Assembly: GCA_963575745.1 (NCBI GenBank)
Contig: CAUYUJ010009502.1
Coordinates: 420,335-484,334, forward strand
Source: Prorocentrum cordatum
Taxonomy: Eukaryota > Sar > Dinophyceae > Prorocentrales > Prorocentraceae
Length of the DNA stretch: 64,000 nucleotides
Reading direction: 5' to 3'
Shown here: positions 63,773-64,000 of the stretch, in pieces
Position numbering within the stretch: position 1 is the first letter of the stretch
Layout: the number at the start of each line of letters is the position of its first letter
The notes under the pieces: generated by a model
What the model was told of the DNA's origin: nothing
Seen by the model: the letters and a program-made list of their open reading frames with translations, nothing else
Databases searched by the model: none
Translations under genes and position numbers: made by a program

Positions 63773-64000
63773 ACTCGTAGAGCTTCCTGACAATATATAA
63801 TGTGGGAAAGAATTTCAGAGAACGACTAGTTTTCCAGCCCAAGCGATTATAGACCTCTCAAGGACTCTATCAAAACAAACGAACAGTTTTCCAATCGAGC
63901 TCGAGTAAGAAACCGAGTTCAGACCTCTGAATGCGACAGGCGGACGCGTCTGATGTCTGCGGATCGATTCCTGTGATTACCAGCTCTGCAGCCCCCCATA
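63773..64000 (-). mobile_element. CTCGTAGAGCTTCC element, copy J, cut by window end
   Basis: ACTCGTAGAGCTTCCTGACA with the subterminal block (ATATATAATGTGGGAAAGAA) and the first ~175-bp unit. Confidence 0.65.

Overview
The window is nuclear DNA of a eukaryote, most probably a dinoflagellate. The best evidence is at 60936-60957 (minus strand), where 21 of 22 bases agree with the 22-nt dinoflagellate spliced leader, including an exact 17-base run. Other support: GC-rich DNA built almost wholly of mini- and microsatellites, a non-LTR retrotransposon with APE-type endonuclease, reverse transcriptase and RNase H motifs, and a helicase fragment that appears to carry a GC-AG intron. No species can be named. 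I see no intact host gene, rRNA or tRNA; nearly all long open frames are by-products of tandem repeats.

Layout. 1-16 kb: satellite after satellite (77-bp array, GGCCCC low complexity, 138-bp array, GCC/GGC-rich DNA, a foldback-like 2.2-kb segment, a 73-bp array, triplet repeats). 16.4-26.8 kb: two nested inverted-repeat pairs, the inner one enclosing 3.6 kb, followed by an 81-bp satellite whose every unit is a near-perfect hairpin. 26.8-31.8 kb: GC-rich unclassified DNA, then higher-order repeats. 31.8-43.7 kb and 48.7-64 kb: a mosaic of three interlocking modules: (i) 1-2 kb elements ending in CTCGTAGAGCTTCC and filled with diverged ~175-bp tandem units, (ii) ~354-bp MITE-like elements ending in CCTCGTAGAGCTC, and (iii) a ~40-bp hairpin (arms CCGGCGGTAA/TTACCGCCGG) that joins them. 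43.75-47.4 kb: two 90-bp satellite arrays around a block bracketed by CCCTAGGG-type arrays. 47.4-47.9 kb: a broken Pif1-like helicase tail.

Two retroelements lie on the minus strand: a full-length LINE (55042-60892; ORF1, endonuclease, RT and RNase H) and a 2.1-kb relative (37104-39212) sharing its first ~100 bp but with a different ORF. Both are inserted in the loop of the hairpin module at the same spot, suggesting target-site preference. The LINE would copy itself by nicking DNA with its endonuclease and reverse transcribing its RNA there; ORF1 probably binds that RNA. This copy looks inactive or dependent on recoding: one in-frame TGA separates ORF1 from the endonuclease and a +1 shift separates the endonuclease from RT. 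Its RNase H catalytic motifs occur in circularly permuted order (D2, D3, D1, E), the most unusual feature here.
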